From: CAKZYD01 sp039814715
Lineage (GTDB): Bacteria; Pseudomonadota; Alphaproteobacteria; Sphingomonadales; CAKZYD01
Reading direction: 5' to 3'
DNA length: 64,000 nt
Assembly (NCBI GenBank): GCA_039814715.1
Contig: JBCCAR010000012.1
Coordinates: forward strand, 25,865 to 89,864
Both the position numbers and the translations under genes were made by a program. Numbering within the stretch: the stretch's first letter is position 1; every line of letters begins with the position of its first letter. Under the pieces are notes generated by a model that was not told the DNA's origin, made no database searches, and worked only from the letters and a program-made list of their open reading frames with translations. Positions 51,465 to 60,769 of this stretch are shown here, in pieces.

Positions 51465-52073
51465 CTAAGGCAGCAACACTGCTGGCCCTTGGCGCCAAGT
51501 TCCATCCGGCTGCAAGCAAGCATTACCATAGGCATCGCGCGGCGCTCCGCCGACGATGATCGTCGTTTGATATTCGCGCACCTGCAGGCACTGACCGGAA
51601 GGCTGACCAGCGTTAAAAGGCGCTATGCCGACCGTTTGAGGATAGCCTGTGACACCAGCTTGGGGGACGATGACGGGCTGCTGGACAACGACCGTATTTG
51701 GCGCCCGGTTGACCCGGTTCTGATTTAAAATGGCAAGCCCAAGAACACCTATGCCTGCGCCAACAATAGCCGCGCCAGTGCCGTTTAGACCGCCGCGGCG
51801 ATGGTGCACAAACTGCCGATTGTTAAAGCGATTTACGCGCCCGAAATTACGGCCAACAAATGCGCGATTTTGAACACCGCGGCGACCTTGGAAGCGCCAA
51901 TCGTGTATTCCGCGGCGATAGCCATTCACATACGCCTGGCCAACTGGGCCGCGGAAACGAAAATCGCGATCAGCGTAAGCTGGCGCAGCAGTTGCTGCAA
52001 AGAGAGTGATGAATGTTGCCCCGGCCGCCGCAACGCCTGTGAGGCGGTGTGCGAAACGTTTTAGAAATGGCAC
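51465..52073 (-). CDS. exported Arg/Asn-rich protein with glycine-zipper-like segment
   Basis: 202 residues. Signal peptide with HRLTGVAAAGATFITLFAAT and cleavage after AYA (near residue 34). The mature N-terminal part is very rich in Arg, Asn, Phe and Gly (DRDFRFRGPVGQAYVNGYRR, GVQNRAFVGRNFGRVNRFNN). A hydrophobic Gly-rich stretch GTGAAIVGAGIGVLGLAI follows, as in glycine-zipper surface proteins. The C-terminal domain has two Cys and the CLQVREYQTTIIVGGAPRDA then YGNACLQPDGTWR pattern of RT0821/Lpp0805-like surface antigens. Likely an outer-membrane or periplasmic protein; function unknown. Confidence 0.75.
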   Translation of the reverse strand: MPFLKRFAHRLTGVAAAGATFITLFAATAAPAYADRDFRFRGPVGQAYVNGYRRGIHDWRFQGRRGVQNRAFVGRNFGRVNRFNNRQFVHHRRGGLNGTGAAIVGAGIGVLGLAILNQNRVNRAPNTVVVQQPVIVPQAGVTGYPQTVGIAPFNAGQPSGQCLQVREYQTTIIVGGAPRDAYGNACLQPDGTWRQGPAVLLP

Positions 52074-52164
52074 GGTTATCTCCTTTCGGCGCTTTATTAC
52101 GCAGTCAGGAAAGGATAGGCCTAGCCAATTGAACCAACTATGAACGGCTCGTTCAGATTATCGC

Positions 52165-52344
52165 CTAAGCCAGAACGCGGAAGGTTGCAGTATAGCCCTT
52201 CACCTGCGCCGTCATGGCTGCCATAGCCGCCCATTTGATTGCGGCACGCTGGCTGGCAGTTGTGGTCAAAGTTTCTTCGCCTTCACTAACTTGCCAGTTC
52301 TCTCCAGAAAGGCGGATCATGTAGACACGGTCAAAAGCGCTCAT
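52165..52344 (-). CDS. small DUF2188-like protein
   Basis: A 59-residue frame below usual cut-offs: FDRVYMIRLSGENWQVSEGE, then ASQRAAIKWAAMAAMTAQVK and ending YTATFRVLA. The pattern of a short strand, a W-x-V strand, a helix rich in Ala starting after TTTASQRAAI, and a final strand is like DUF2188-type small domains. Codon use is clean and no stop interrupts it. It is transcribed toward the 51465-52073 gene. The family call is tentative. Confidence 0.55.
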   Translation of the reverse strand: MSAFDRVYMIRLSGENWQVSEGEETLTTTASQRAAIKWAAMAAMTAQVKGYTATFRVLA

Positions 52345-52732
52345 GGGGTGCGGTCTCTCAGTGGTCGTTCAACACCCCGTCAAGATACGCATGAACGCAG
52401 GCGCGTGTTGAGGCAAAGTGCGCCGCTGGCGTGACAATTTCTGGGCTTTTTCATGAACCGTTACAGCTTGACGCGCGGTCGTTTCGTCACCGCACTGCGT
52501 TAACGCCATGCTAGCATTGTGGAAAAAACAAAGCACCCTGAATACTTGCGATCGTCCATAATTTTAGACAAATTCTATGTTTGGAGACGCAGAAAAACGC
52601 GGCAGCGCCGAATCAGAACGAGCGTCAGCCCGGTCTCCCTTAAAAGACGCAAAAAAATGACGTCTCCAGTGGCGTTAGCCTGCACAATGATGCTACATAT
52701 CGTGCCAAGGAAAGCGCAAGGCGCTATATGTA
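52345..52732. other. intergenic region ahead of the TauE-like gene
   Basis: 388 bases with no supported gene. An apparent plus-strand frame here runs out of frame into the TauE-like gene and shows no protein family pattern. Promoters for both divergent neighbours are expected. Confidence 0.5.
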
Positions 52733-53650
52733 ATGCAATTCTACCTCCCAATTGCCGAAATGTCGGTCAACATTCTTGTGATCGTTGGACTTGGCGGCCT
52801 TGTGGGTATTTTGTCTGGCATGTTTGGCGTCGGTGGCGGCTTTCTTCTGACCCCCCTTTTGATTTTTTATGGCGTCCCGCCAGCGGTCGCCGTGGCCAGT
52901 CAAGCAAATCAAATTGCCGGCTCATCTATAGCAGGCGCGATCGGCCACGCAAAACAAGGCGGGCTCGACACCAAAATGGCGGCCATCATGACCCTGGGCG
53001 GCATTTTGGGCGCAGCGCTTGGCACATTGCTTTTCAGCGTGCTTCAAGCCATTGGCCAACTGGATGTCACCATCGCCATTAGCTACGTCATCTTTTTAGG
53101 AAGTGTTGGCACCTTTATGTTGGCCGAAGGCGTATCGGCCATGCGCAGCGCCGCCCGGCGAAAGCGAAAAAGAAAACGAAAGCCAGCGCGCAAACGCTTG
53201 ATGCGGCGCCTGCCGCTGCAAGTCTATTTTCCAAAGTCAAAGCTGGTCATCACCGCTCTAGCCCCTTTAGGCGTTGGCGCGCTTGTGGGCGTCTTGGTTG
53301 CTGTGCTGGGGGTCGGCGGCGGCTTTATCATGGTGCCTGCGATGATTTATCTGCTGGGCATGCCAACGCAGGTGGTCGTTGGCACGTCGCTTATGCAGAT
53401 CATCTTCGTCACAGCGGCAGTCACCATCATGCATGCAGTCACAACGCAGAGTGTTGACGCGTTGCTTGCCCTCCTGTTGCTCGTTGGCGCAGTGGTGGGC
53501 ACCCGTGTCGGCATTCAGATTGGACGGCGGTTAAAGGCTGAACAACTGCGCGTGCTGCTAGCCATTGTGGTCCTGGGGGTCGGCATTAAGCTTGCGATTG
53601 ATTTGGTACGTACCCCAAGCGTTCCTTATACGGTGGAGACAATCCGCTGA
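52733..53650 (+). CDS. TauE/SafE (TSUP) family anion exporter
   Basis: 305 residues with about eight membrane segments in two homologous halves, each with the family's Gly-rich motif: GMFGVGGGFLLTPLLIFYGV near residue 30 and VLGVGGGFIMVPAMIYLLGM near residue 195. A basic loop (RRKRKRKRKPARKRLMRR) separates the halves and should lie in the cytoplasm. TSUP proteins export sulfite, sulfonates or other organosulfur anions. Its stop overlaps the start of the TIGR02186 gene, a pairing common in alphaproteobacteria. Confidence 0.88.
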   Translation: MQFYLPIAEMSVNILVIVGLGGLVGILSGMFGVGGGFLLTPLLIFYGVPPAVAVASQANQIAGSSIAGAIGHAKQGGLDTKMAAIMTLGGILGAALGTLLFSVLQAIGQLDVTIAISYVIFLGSVGTFMLAEGVSAMRSAARRKRKRKRKPARKRLMRRLPLQVYFPKSKLVITALAPLGVGALVGVLVAVLGVGGGFIMVPAMIYLLGMPTQVVVGTSLMQIIFVTAAVTIMHAVTTQSVDALLALLLLVGAVVGTRVGIQIGRRLKAEQLRVLLAIVVLGVGIKLAIDLVRTPSVPYTVETIR

Positions 53651-54366
53651 TGCGCTGGCTCATGTGGCTGATGGTATTTCTAAGTGCGCCAGCATCCGCG
53701 CGCACCGACCCAGTAATCGATATTGCAGACCCTCTCGTAGAAATAAGATCGTTCTTTTCTGGCGCAGATATCTTCGTGTTCGGCGCTACCGACTGCACGC
53801 CGCCGAGCTGCGATATTCTAGTTCGTGTAGAAGGTCCTCCAACACCAGCTGTTGTTCGAAAAAAGGAAAAAATAGCTGGCATTTGGATCAATGGCCAATC
53901 ACGCACTTTCACCCACATGCCGGGCTATTCCGGAATTGCTTCTACACGGGCTTTAAAGAGCAGTTTACCGCTTGAGGGCTATATCGCCTTTGACCCGCAA
54001 AAGCCGCAGCTCTCGCACACCAAAACTGAACAAGATTTTCTGGCAAGCCTAATTGACGAAAAAGTGCGCAGCGGGCTTTACCAGCTCAGCCCGAGCGACG
54101 TGATCGTGCAAGACGGCCGATTGTTTCGCGCCCGCTTGGCAGCCCCAGCGGCCGTACCCACGGGGCAATATTCGATTTCGGTCATTATAGTCGAAGACAA
54201 AGTGGTGACAGGCCGCGCGCAGACCCAGCTGATCATCAAAAAAGCAGGGTTTGAGGCTTTTGTGTCCGATGCCGCGCGCGCGCACCCCTTTGCCTATGCT
54301 ATTATCAGCGTGTTGTTTGCGCTGAGCATCGGCTTCATTTCTACCACGCTATTCACACGCCGATAG
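53650..54366 (+). CDS. TIGR02186-family protein, partner of the TauE-like exporter
   Basis: 238 residues. N-terminal signal peptide (RWLMWLMVFLSAPASARTDP), a periplasmic body with FSGADIFVFGATDCTPPSCD and LVRVEGPPTPAVVRKKEKIA followed by GIWIN, and a C-terminal membrane helix (PFAYAIISVLFALSIGFIST). This is the layout of TIGR02186, a family that follows TSUP transporter genes. One-base overlap with the exporter gene shows translational coupling. It probably forms a periplasmic-facing accessory of the exporter; its activity is not known. Confidence 0.85.
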   Translation: MRWLMWLMVFLSAPASARTDPVIDIADPLVEIRSFFSGADIFVFGATDCTPPSCDILVRVEGPPTPAVVRKKEKIAGIWINGQSRTFTHMPGYSGIASTRALKSSLPLEGYIAFDPQKPQLSHTKTEQDFLASLIDEKVRSGLYQLSPSDVIVQDGRLFRARLAAPAAVPTGQYSISVIIVEDKVVTGRAQTQLIIKKAGFEAFVSDAARAHPFAYAIISVLFALSIGFISTTLFTRR

Positions 54367-54527
54367 CACCACTTAAGGGTGCATTTGGTCTTATTTGTTG
54401 ATTTATATGTCATTAATGTGTCAAGAGACCGCTGGGGGAACAAGGCTTTGCGCCGACACTGTTTCACCTCTTAAGGAGATGGATATGTGCGGGCTAAGAT
54501 CGGCTGAAAGCGCGCCGCGGTGATGGT

Positions 54528-55148
54528 ATGAAATGCGCAGTTTTAATTGACGGTGGCCATTTGCGCCATCTTGTTAAAAAGGCCGGCTTTGAGCCTACGC
54601 CGGATTTTATTGAGCACTTTGCCCAAGAGCTGCTCGAAGAGGGCGAAACGGCTCTTCGCGTTTATTATTATGATTGCCGCCCCTATAATGGGCGCCAGTT
54701 GCGTCCGATTTCTGGCGACGAGATTGAATATAGCCTCCATTCAGGCTGGATGGACGAGCTCGGACGGCGCGATCTGTTTTCCATTCGCTTGGGCCACCTA
54801 AAATTCCGCGGCTGGGTTTTCCGCGACGATGGCGACGGCGAAGGCGATCTAACAGACGATCACTTCGTCCCTTCCTTTGAGCAAAAGGGCGTCGACCTCC
54901 AAATCGGCCTTGATATCGCAAACCTCATTCACAAGCGCGCTGTCGATAAAATTATTCTCGTGACAGGCGACACAGACTTAGTCCCGGCACTGGACTACAC
55001 CCGCGCTTCGGGTGTTTCGTTGATTATCGCCAACCCACCCGGGTGGCAACTCCACGACCTCCTGCTGAGCCACTCAGATGGCACAAGAGATGTCGGCTGG
55101 CCCGCCGATGGAGAAGGGCATGTGCGCAGGCGCGGTCGGGGCGATTAA
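54528..55148 (+). CDS. NYN-domain (LabA/DUF88-type) putative ribonuclease
   Basis: 206 residues. The PIN-like fold is marked by VLIDGGHLRHLVKKAG (Asp8), LRVYYYDCRPYNGRQ and the acidic C-terminal pair in IILVTGDTDLVPALDYTRAS. These residues bind metal in NYN/PIN nucleases. The C-terminal tail is short and charged. Relatives act on RNA, but the target here is unknown. It is a single gene 161 bases after the TIGR02186 gene. Confidence 0.85.
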   Translation: MKCAVLIDGGHLRHLVKKAGFEPTPDFIEHFAQELLEEGETALRVYYYDCRPYNGRQLRPISGDEIEYSLHSGWMDELGRRDLFSIRLGHLKFRGWVFRDDGDGEGDLTDDHFVPSFEQKGVDLQIGLDIANLIHKRAVDKIILVTGDTDLVPALDYTRASGVSLIIANPPGWQLHDLLLSHSDGTRDVGWPADGEGHVRRRGRGD

Positions 55149-55177
55149 ATCTGCTTCAAAACGAGTATGATGAAGAC

Positions 55178-55429
55178 ATGGATTGCCTTCGGCCTTCCAG
55201 GAAGCCGAGCGACGTGAGCTGCTATGAAAACGCCAATAAAGCCTGGATGACCAGCCAAATGCTCAGCGACGCCGCCTCAGCCGACCGCGCACGAGGCGGA
55301 GGCTACGCCGTATCCTCCTATGTAGGCAAAGTCATGAGCGACAAAGACCAAGTCATCGACCTGATGCGCAAAGGCTGCAATGATCCACAAGTGCAAACGG
55401 CCTACGGCAACCTTGCTGACGTTTTATGA
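55178..55429 (+). CDS. small hypothetical protein
   Basis: An 83-residue frame from ATG 55178 with no clear ribosome-binding site; the frame is open to 55043 but that part overlaps the NYN gene. It contains DVSCYENANKAWMTSQMLSD, then GGGYAVSSYVGKVMSDKDQV and LMRKGCNDPQVQTAY, with three cysteines. The composition and helix pattern look protein-like. A first-exported stretch could exist in another frame upstream (a frameshift), but this cannot be settled. No family was recognised. Confidence 0.45.
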   Translation: MDCLRPSRKPSDVSCYENANKAWMTSQMLSDAASADRARGGGYAVSSYVGKVMSDKDQVIDLMRKGCNDPQVQTAYGNLADVL

Positions 55430-55478
55430 GGGCCTTCGTCTACCACCGTCCCTCACGAGAGACATCAAAGACGGCAAC

Positions 55479-56087
55479 CTAAGGCGCCCCGCCCGCCTCA
55501 ACCAGCTCAAAGGGCACCTCGCCTTCTTCGCCAAGCTTGCCAAGCGCGAAGGCGGCCATTTGGGCGAGGTAATCCTGTGTTTCCAAGCCTGGCGCGCGCG
55601 CAGCAACGAGGGCGTTCCACATGGGTGGTTGGCCGGGCTTGAACAGCAACATGTTGACGGTGAGCCGGCTGCCCGAACGGTTTTTCTTGCCGAGCTCAAA
55701 TTCAAAGGGGCGTGCCGGCGGGTCCAGCTCATACGCGCGGGAAGTGGCGGAATAGGCGTCTTGCTTGGCTAAATTAGGTTTGCGATTAAAGTCGCTCTCG
55801 CAAGGCGCGGTTTCATAGCGCAGGACCAAATTGGCTTTGGGGTCGACCGCAATGGCGCGTGCCGCAAGGGCATCTTGCATCTGATATTCCAACGGACCAT
55901 CTTCATCGGTCTCGCAGACGGGGTCGAGGCGGACACTCATGACCGCAATGGGGCTGGCGCCCTTGGTCGCCATGAGCACGGCATCACCCGGCCGCATGTC
56001 AGAGAAGACACCTGTTTTAGCCTGAGTAGGCGGGCTGAGCAGAGCTGCAAGTGCAAGCGATGCAAAAATGGCAAGAGGGCGTTTCAT
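55479..56087 (-). CDS. exported protein of unknown function
   Basis: 202 residues with a Sec signal peptide (KRPLAIFASLALAALLSPPT, cleavage after QAK or TQA near residue 23). The mature part has two Cys (CETDEDGPLEYQMQDALAAR and APCESDFNRKP), which may form a disulfide. FELGKKNRSGSRLTVNMLLF is likely a beta-rich core. No family was recognised. It ends 37 bases before polA starts its stop region and is on the same strand, so it may be read from the polA transcript. Confidence 0.65.
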   Translation of the reverse strand: MKRPLAIFASLALAALLSPPTQAKTGVFSDMRPGDAVLMATKGASPIAVMSVRLDPVCETDEDGPLEYQMQDALAARAIAVDPKANLVLRYETAPCESDFNRKPNLAKQDAYSATSRAYELDPPARPFEFELGKKNRSGSRLTVNMLLFKPGQPPMWNALVAARAPGLETQDYLAQMAAFALGKLGEEGEVPFELVEAGGAP

Positions 56088-56124
56088 ACGAGGTTCTCCA
56101 ACGCTGGCGGCGCTTTGCCCTGCG

Positions 56125-58911
56125 TTAATGTGCCTGCCCCCAGGTATCTCCTATACCAGCTTCAACCGTTAAAGGCACGGAAAGTTCGAGGCGCGGGGCC
56201 GGCGCGGCCTCCATCACATCGGCAATCACTTTCGCTGCCTTATCAGCATCCGCCCTCGCCACTTCAAAGATCAGCTCATCATGGACTTGCAGCAGCATAT
56301 CCACATTGCCCAGGCCAGCCTCTTGCAGCGCGCCAGGCATGCGGATCATGGCGCGGCGGATGATGTCTGCGGCGCTGCCTTGAATGGGGGCGTTGATGGC
56401 CGCGCGCTCGGAAAAACCACGCATATTCGGATTTTTATCGTTGATGCCGCGAATATGCGCGCGCCGCCCGAACAGCGTCTCCACATAGCCTGTGTCCTTG
56501 CAGAATGCGATGGTGTCGTCCATGTAGCGGCGGATACCAGGGAAGCGCTCAAAATAGCGGTCGATAAAGTCTTTTGCTTCGCCGCGCGCAATGCCCAGCT
56601 GACGGGCGAGGCCGAAAGCAGAAATACCGTAAATAATACCGAAATTAATGGCCTTGGCCTGGCGGCGGATTTCGCTCGTCATGTCTTCCATGGGCACATC
56701 AAAGACCTGGCTGGCAGTCATCGCGTGGATGTCTTGGCCTTGGGCAAAGGCGTCCTTCAGCGCAGGAATGTCGGCGATATGGGCTAGCAGGCGCAGCTCA
56801 ATTTGGCTGTAATCAGCTGCAATGAGCACATGCCCCTCTTCAGCGACAAAGGCTTCACGGATCCGGCGGCCTTCTTCCGTGCGAATGGGAATGTTCTGCA
56901 GGTTCGGCTCGTTCGATGACAACCGACCGGTTGTTGTCGCCGCCAGGGAGAAGGACGTATGCACCCTGCCCGTTTCAGCATTGATCTGGTTTTGCAGCGC
57001 GTCAGTATACGTGCTTTTAAGCTTCGACAATTGACGCCACTCTAGGACTTTTGGCGGCAACGGATGCCCGCTTTCCGCGGCGAGCGTTTCCAGCACCTCC
57101 GCCCCCGTGGAATAAGCACCTGTCTTGGTTTTCTTCGGCTTTGGCTCCAGATCGAGTTTACCAAACAGGATGTCGCCAAGCTGTTTGGGCGATCCAATAT
57201 TAAAGGTCTCGCCAGCCAGCGCCGTAATCTCAGCCTCAAGCCCGCCCAGGCGCTGGGCAAATTCGCCAGACAGCCGCGACAGCATTTGCCGGTCGACTTT
57301 GATGCCAGCCTTTTCCATGGCTGTAATAACCGGCACCAGCGGCCGCTCCAGCACTTCATATACACTTGCCAAACCTTCTAGCGGCAAGCGCGGCTTGAGC
57401 GCTTTATGCAGCCGCAGCGTGATATCGGCATCTTCCGCCGCATAGTGCGTTGCTTTGTCCAGCGGCACCAAATCAAAGGTGATTTGTGACTTGCCTTTGC
57501 CCGCCACCTCAGAAAACGGCGTTGTCTGAAGACCCAGATGGCGCTGGGCTAATTCGTCCATGCCGTGGCCACCTTTGCCGCTATCCAGCGCGTAGCTGAT
57601 CAGCATGGTATCGTCGATTGGGCCAACATCAATGCCGTAGCGCGCTAGAATAAGCATGTCGAACTTCAGGTTCTGGCCAATCTTAAGCACCGCCGGATCT
57701 TCCAGCGCAGGCTTTAGTTTCGCCAAAACATCTTTAAGCGGCAGCTGATCGGGCGCGTCGCCATCCAGCGCTAGTCCTTCCCCATCTTTACCGCGGTGGG
57801 CGAGCGGAATGTAACACGCCTTCCCTGGCTCAACGCTAAGCGAGATGCCTACCAAGTCCACCGCCATCGCATCAAGGCCTGTGGTCTCTGTGTCAACACA
57901 CACCGCGCCAACGTCATTGATCTGCTCTATCCAGCGATCAAGCGCCTCCATCGTGGTGACGCAGGTATAGCTGGTCTCACTGGGGGCGCTTTGCGTGCCG
58001 CCTGGCTCGCGCAGGGCGCCATCTTCCTCAACGCCTAGCGCTTTGCCCCACCGCGCCTTAAGCGTGCGAAAGCCGTGCTCCTCCAAAAAATCGAGCAGGG
58101 GTGTCGGCGCGAGCGGCGTTAGCTCAAAATCGTCGAGCCCTTCTGACACGGGAACATCGTGCTTCAGCGTGACCAGCTGTTTTGAGATGCGGGCTTGATC
58201 CGCAAACTCGATGAGATTTTCGCGGCGTTTCTTCTGCTTTATTTCGGTCGCCCGGCTCAGAAGCGTTTCAAGATCACCATATTGCTGGATCAGCTCAGCG
58301 GCGATCTTTGGTCCGATACCAGGCACACCAGGCACGTTATCCACGCTGTCGCCCATAAGCGACTGGACTTCGATCATTTTTTCCGGCCCAACGCCAAACT
58401 TCTCAGCCACAGCATCAACGCCCAATCTTACATTTTTCATGGGGTCGAGCATTTCGACGCCGCCACCTAGCAGCTGCATCAAGTCCTTGTCTGAAGAGAC
58501 GATTGTAACGTCCCAGTCGTTCTCGCGCGCCTGGCGGGCATAGGTTGCAATGATGTCATCTGCTTCAAACCCTTCCATTTCAATTGAGGGGAGCGACAAG
58601 GCTTTGACGGCTTCGCGCACAATGGGAAATTGCGGTATCAGATCTTCCGGCGGCTCATCGCGATTGGCCTTATAGTCTGCATAGATATCGTTTCTAAACG
58701 TCGCACGCGCGGCGTCAAATATAACGGCGATATGGGTTGGCTCTTCTGCGTCCGTCACATCCTGGCGCAATTTTAAAAGCATAGCGGTCAAGCCGTAGAC
58801 CGCGCCTATGCTTAGTCCTTTCGGGTTGGTCAGCTTGTTCAAATTTGGGGCGTAATAGGCGCGAAAGATATAGCCCGATCCATCGACCAAATAGAGGTGC
58901 TTTTTGCTCAC
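56125..58911 (-). CDS. polA: DNA polymerase I
   Basis: 928 residues, the normal length. An N-terminal 5'-3' exonuclease (LYLVDGSGYIFRAYYAP, FEADDIIATYARQ, VSSDKDLMQL, GVPGIGPKIAAELIQQYG) is followed by a 3'-5' exonuclease with an intact Asp-x-Glu (VCVDTETTGLDAM, near residue 337). The polymerase has motif A AADYSQIELRLLAHI (near 698), motif B RRQAKAINFGIIYGIS and motif C LLQVHDELIFEV (near 873). All three activities should be present, including proofreading. The gene abuts the zinc-finger gene upstream. Confidence 0.97.
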   Translation of the reverse strand: MSKKHLYLVDGSGYIFRAYYAPNLNKLTNPKGLSIGAVYGLTAMLLKLRQDVTDAEEPTHIAVIFDAARATFRNDIYADYKANRDEPPEDLIPQFPIVREAVKALSLPSIEMEGFEADDIIATYARQARENDWDVTIVSSDKDLMQLLGGGVEMLDPMKNVRLGVDAVAEKFGVGPEKMIEVQSLMGDSVDNVPGVPGIGPKIAAELIQQYGDLETLLSRATEIKQKKRRENLIEFADQARISKQLVTLKHDVPVSEGLDDFELTPLAPTPLLDFLEEHGFRTLKARWGKALGVEEDGALREPGGTQSAPSETSYTCVTTMEALDRWIEQINDVGAVCVDTETTGLDAMAVDLVGISLSVEPGKACYIPLAHRGKDGEGLALDGDAPDQLPLKDVLAKLKPALEDPAVLKIGQNLKFDMLILARYGIDVGPIDDTMLISYALDSGKGGHGMDELAQRHLGLQTTPFSEVAGKGKSQITFDLVPLDKATHYAAEDADITLRLHKALKPRLPLEGLASVYEVLERPLVPVITAMEKAGIKVDRQMLSRLSGEFAQRLGGLEAEITALAGETFNIGSPKQLGDILFGKLDLEPKPKKTKTGAYSTGAEVLETLAAESGHPLPPKVLEWRQLSKLKSTYTDALQNQINAETGRVHTSFSLAATTTGRLSSNEPNLQNIPIRTEEGRRIREAFVAEEGHVLIAADYSQIELRLLAHIADIPALKDAFAQGQDIHAMTASQVFDVPMEDMTSEIRRQAKAINFGIIYGISAFGLARQLGIARGEAKDFIDRYFERFPGIRRYMDDTIAFCKDTGYVETLFGRRAHIRGINDKNPNMRGFSERAAINAPIQGSAADIIRRAMIRMPGALQEAGLGNVDMLLQVHDELIFEVARADADKAAKVIADVMEAAPAPRLELSVPLTVEAGIGDTWGQAH

Positions 58912-59127
58912 TTAAGCTGCTTGCCCACTGTCTAACGCGGCGTTTTCACCGCGCTTGTCCATTGGTCCATCGATCAAGATGTAGCGGCGATCACAGTACA
59001 TACAATCGACATATCCAGCATCGCCCATATCGTAATACACGCGCGGGTGGCCAAGTGGCCCCTCGTCCCCATCGCAAAACACTTTGGTTGATGTGACGTA
59101 TACCGTCTCTGGCTCATGAATTGACAT
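58912..59127 (-). CDS. CHCC-type zinc-finger protein
   Basis: ATG 59127 gives 71 residues starting SIHEPETVYV; a frame start at 59145 adds six residues. Zinc ligands are Cys18, His27, Cys42 and Cys45 (VFCDG, GHPRVYYDM, DCMYCDRRY), the CHCC pattern of the small zinc-finger family related to the NDUFS6-type subunit of complex I. It directly precedes polA with no gap, so the two share a transcript. Its function in bacteria is unclear. Confidence 0.85.
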   Translation of the reverse strand: MSIHEPETVYVTSTKVFCDGDEGPLGHPRVYYDMGDAGYVDCMYCDRRYILIDGPMDKRGENAALDSGQAA

Positions 59128-59230
59128 ATGGCTCAACTGCTCCACCTGAAGCTCGCATGGAATTGACTGTGACGGCGCGCTGGTGCTAGCGCTACTGTAT
59201 CGTCGCCACTAAGTAGCTTGGACATCCGCT

Positions 59231-59330
59231 GTGAGCAATGCCGCAATCGAAATTATCGGACTAACCAAAGTCTATGACGGCGGCAAGAAAGCTGTCGATG
59301 ATGTCTCGCTCACGGTGCCGCAAGGCAGTC
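59231..59330 (+). pseudogene. ABC-transporter ATPase gene cut at a sequence junction
   Basis: GTG start, then SNAAIEIIGLTKVYDGGKKA followed by VDDVSLTVPQGS. This is the opening of an ABC ATPase up to the strand just before Walker A. A Walker A (xLLGPNGAGKS-like) should follow, but the frame instead reads RWCAARGEW, which is antisense to an NAD-glutamate dehydrogenase. Only about 33 codons are genuine. The loss has no frameshift or mobile-element end, which points to an assembly junction rather than gene decay. Confidence 0.8.
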
Positions 59331-59345
59331 GCTGGTGCGCAGCTC
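59325..59345. other. abrupt sequence junction, probable assembly chimera
   Basis: The left side is the start of an ABC-ATPase gene (plus strand); the right side is the inside of an NAD-glutamate dehydrogenase gene (minus strand). Both are broken at the same point. Gene content and, by eye, base composition change here. Confidence 0.75.
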
Positions 59346-60230
59346 GCGGCGAATGGCGCGTTCGAGCCCCGAGTGTTCAGACGAGTGCACGGCCTGGCCG
59401 GTGCCGCGCAGAATACCAAGCCCCGATTTGTCCACCGGCATCAGCACCGTCTTGCTGGCCTTGCGTTTCAAAACGTATTCGCGATAGCCAAGGAACGTGA
59501 AGTGTTCGTCGACCATCCAGTCGAGCATCGCGCAGGCTTCATCAACATCCGCCTGCGCGGTGCCTTTGGGTTTGGTGCCAACCATCTGTTCGCGGATCGT
59601 GACGGCTTTCTTGCGCATGTCTCGCCAGTCGTCGGTCGCGTGGCAGACGTCTTTGAGTACGCGCTCGGCGTGGTCGCGCAGTTCGCCCAGTGCGTCTTTG
59701 TCCGTGACGCGGTCAAACTCGATTTGAATATGCGATTCGACCAGCAGTTCGGCACTGGTCTCATCGTTGGCCAGCAGCCGCTGCAACGCGCCGCGTTTTT
59801 CGCGCTGGACACGCAGGATCGGGTGCACCGTCAAATGCACGCTGTAGCCCAGACTATTGATCGCTGCACCGAGCGAATCGACGAGGAACGGGCGATCGTC
59901 CGTCACAATCTGCATGACGCTGTGCTGACTGGTCCAGCCATCCTTACCCACGGTGGGGTTGTAGACTTTGACCTTGATCTGGTTCTTGCGGCGCGAGCGC
60001 GACAGTGTGAGATGACTGAGCGCGGCGCCGGCCAGATCGGCGCTGCGACGCTGGCGCAGATCTTCGGACGAGACGCCGCCGTAGTATTGACGGATAAATT
60101 CGGCGACCGACAGACGACCGTCGGTGCCCTGCATGGATTTTGCTTCGTTGACGATTTTTTGTAGCAGGCGCGTTTTCGCATCGCTGCCGCGGCGCTGCAT
60201 CAGAGGTTTCTTCTTAACGGGAGTAGCCAT
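59330..60230 (-). CDS. NAD-glutamate dehydrogenase, N-terminal part (cut at junction)
   Basis: About 300 N-terminal residues of the large (around 1,600-residue) NAD-specific glutamate dehydrogenase. Visible are an ACT-like regulatory segment (VMQIVTDDRPFLVDSLGAAI then NSLGYSVHLTVHPIL) and the region MLDWMVDEHFTFLGYREYVL. The frame runs to a stop at 59310, but the last few residues (about DCLAAP) come from the other side of the junction. The catalytic domain is missing. The enzyme deaminates glutamate to 2-oxoglutarate. The start ATG at 60230 opens a new genomic segment. Confidence 0.82.
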
Positions 60231-60490
60231 GGTCGATCCGCCTTCTCGGGCAATACATTGTGGTGGAAAACAGGGGTGGGGTGCCGCACGCGCGGGGGAG
60301 CAGTGCGCAAGATTTTCGGCTCCGTTTCGGTATTATGTCGGCCAACGGGCAAATCCCTTTAGCTGCGTGCTGTGCGGCAAAGTCAGGCGGCCCGGATTAT
60401 ACATGAGCGCACCATGATGGGGCGCAAATTTGCTGGGTTTGCCGCATTGCGTCATGCGCGATCGGCGGTATGAACGGGGAGAAAAACGGC

Positions 60491-60769
60491 GTGAGCGAAA
60501 AGGCCCGTGATCTGGAAAAATTCTACTGGTTTCTGATCCGCATTGGCGCGCTGGTCTTCGGCGTGCTGATGGTGGTGGCCGGCGCGTTGACGGCCCTGAC
60601 GTTTGCGTCCGAAAAGCTGCGCACCGGTGCGGTGGCATTCGGCGGCGCCGAACATGCCGATACGATGGCCGCCATCAAGGCCATTGGCGTCCCGACGCTG
60701 ATCGCGTTGCTCGGTGCTGCCATGGTGCGATTTGTGCGCCGGCGCCAGGCGACGGCCGATGCGGACTAA
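60491..60769 (+). CDS. small membrane protein
   Basis: GTG 60491 with GGGGAG nine bases upstream is preferred; ATG 60470 is in frame. 92 residues with two membrane helices (FYWFLIRIGALVFGVLMVVA and AIGVPTLIALLGAAMVRFV), a basic C-terminal end (RFVRRRQ), and a loop that carries FASEKLRTGAVAFGGAEHA. No family was recognised. It overlaps the convergent marR stop by four bases. It belongs to the segment right of the junction. Confidence 0.55.
   Translation: MSEKARDLEKFYWFLIRIGALVFGVLMVVAGALTALTFASEKLRTGAVAFGGAEHADTMAAIKAIGVPTLIALLGAAMVRFVRRRQATADAD

Noticed and set aside
51699..51900. Possible repeat array in the Arg/Asn-rich exported protein
   Set aside because: The similarity is amino-acid composition (Arg, Asn, Phe) and not a true nucleotide repeat.
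59274..60164. Plus-strand frame of 296 codons across the junction
   Set aside because: Antisense to the glutamate dehydrogenase fragment; it only continues by chance from the broken ABC-ATPase side.
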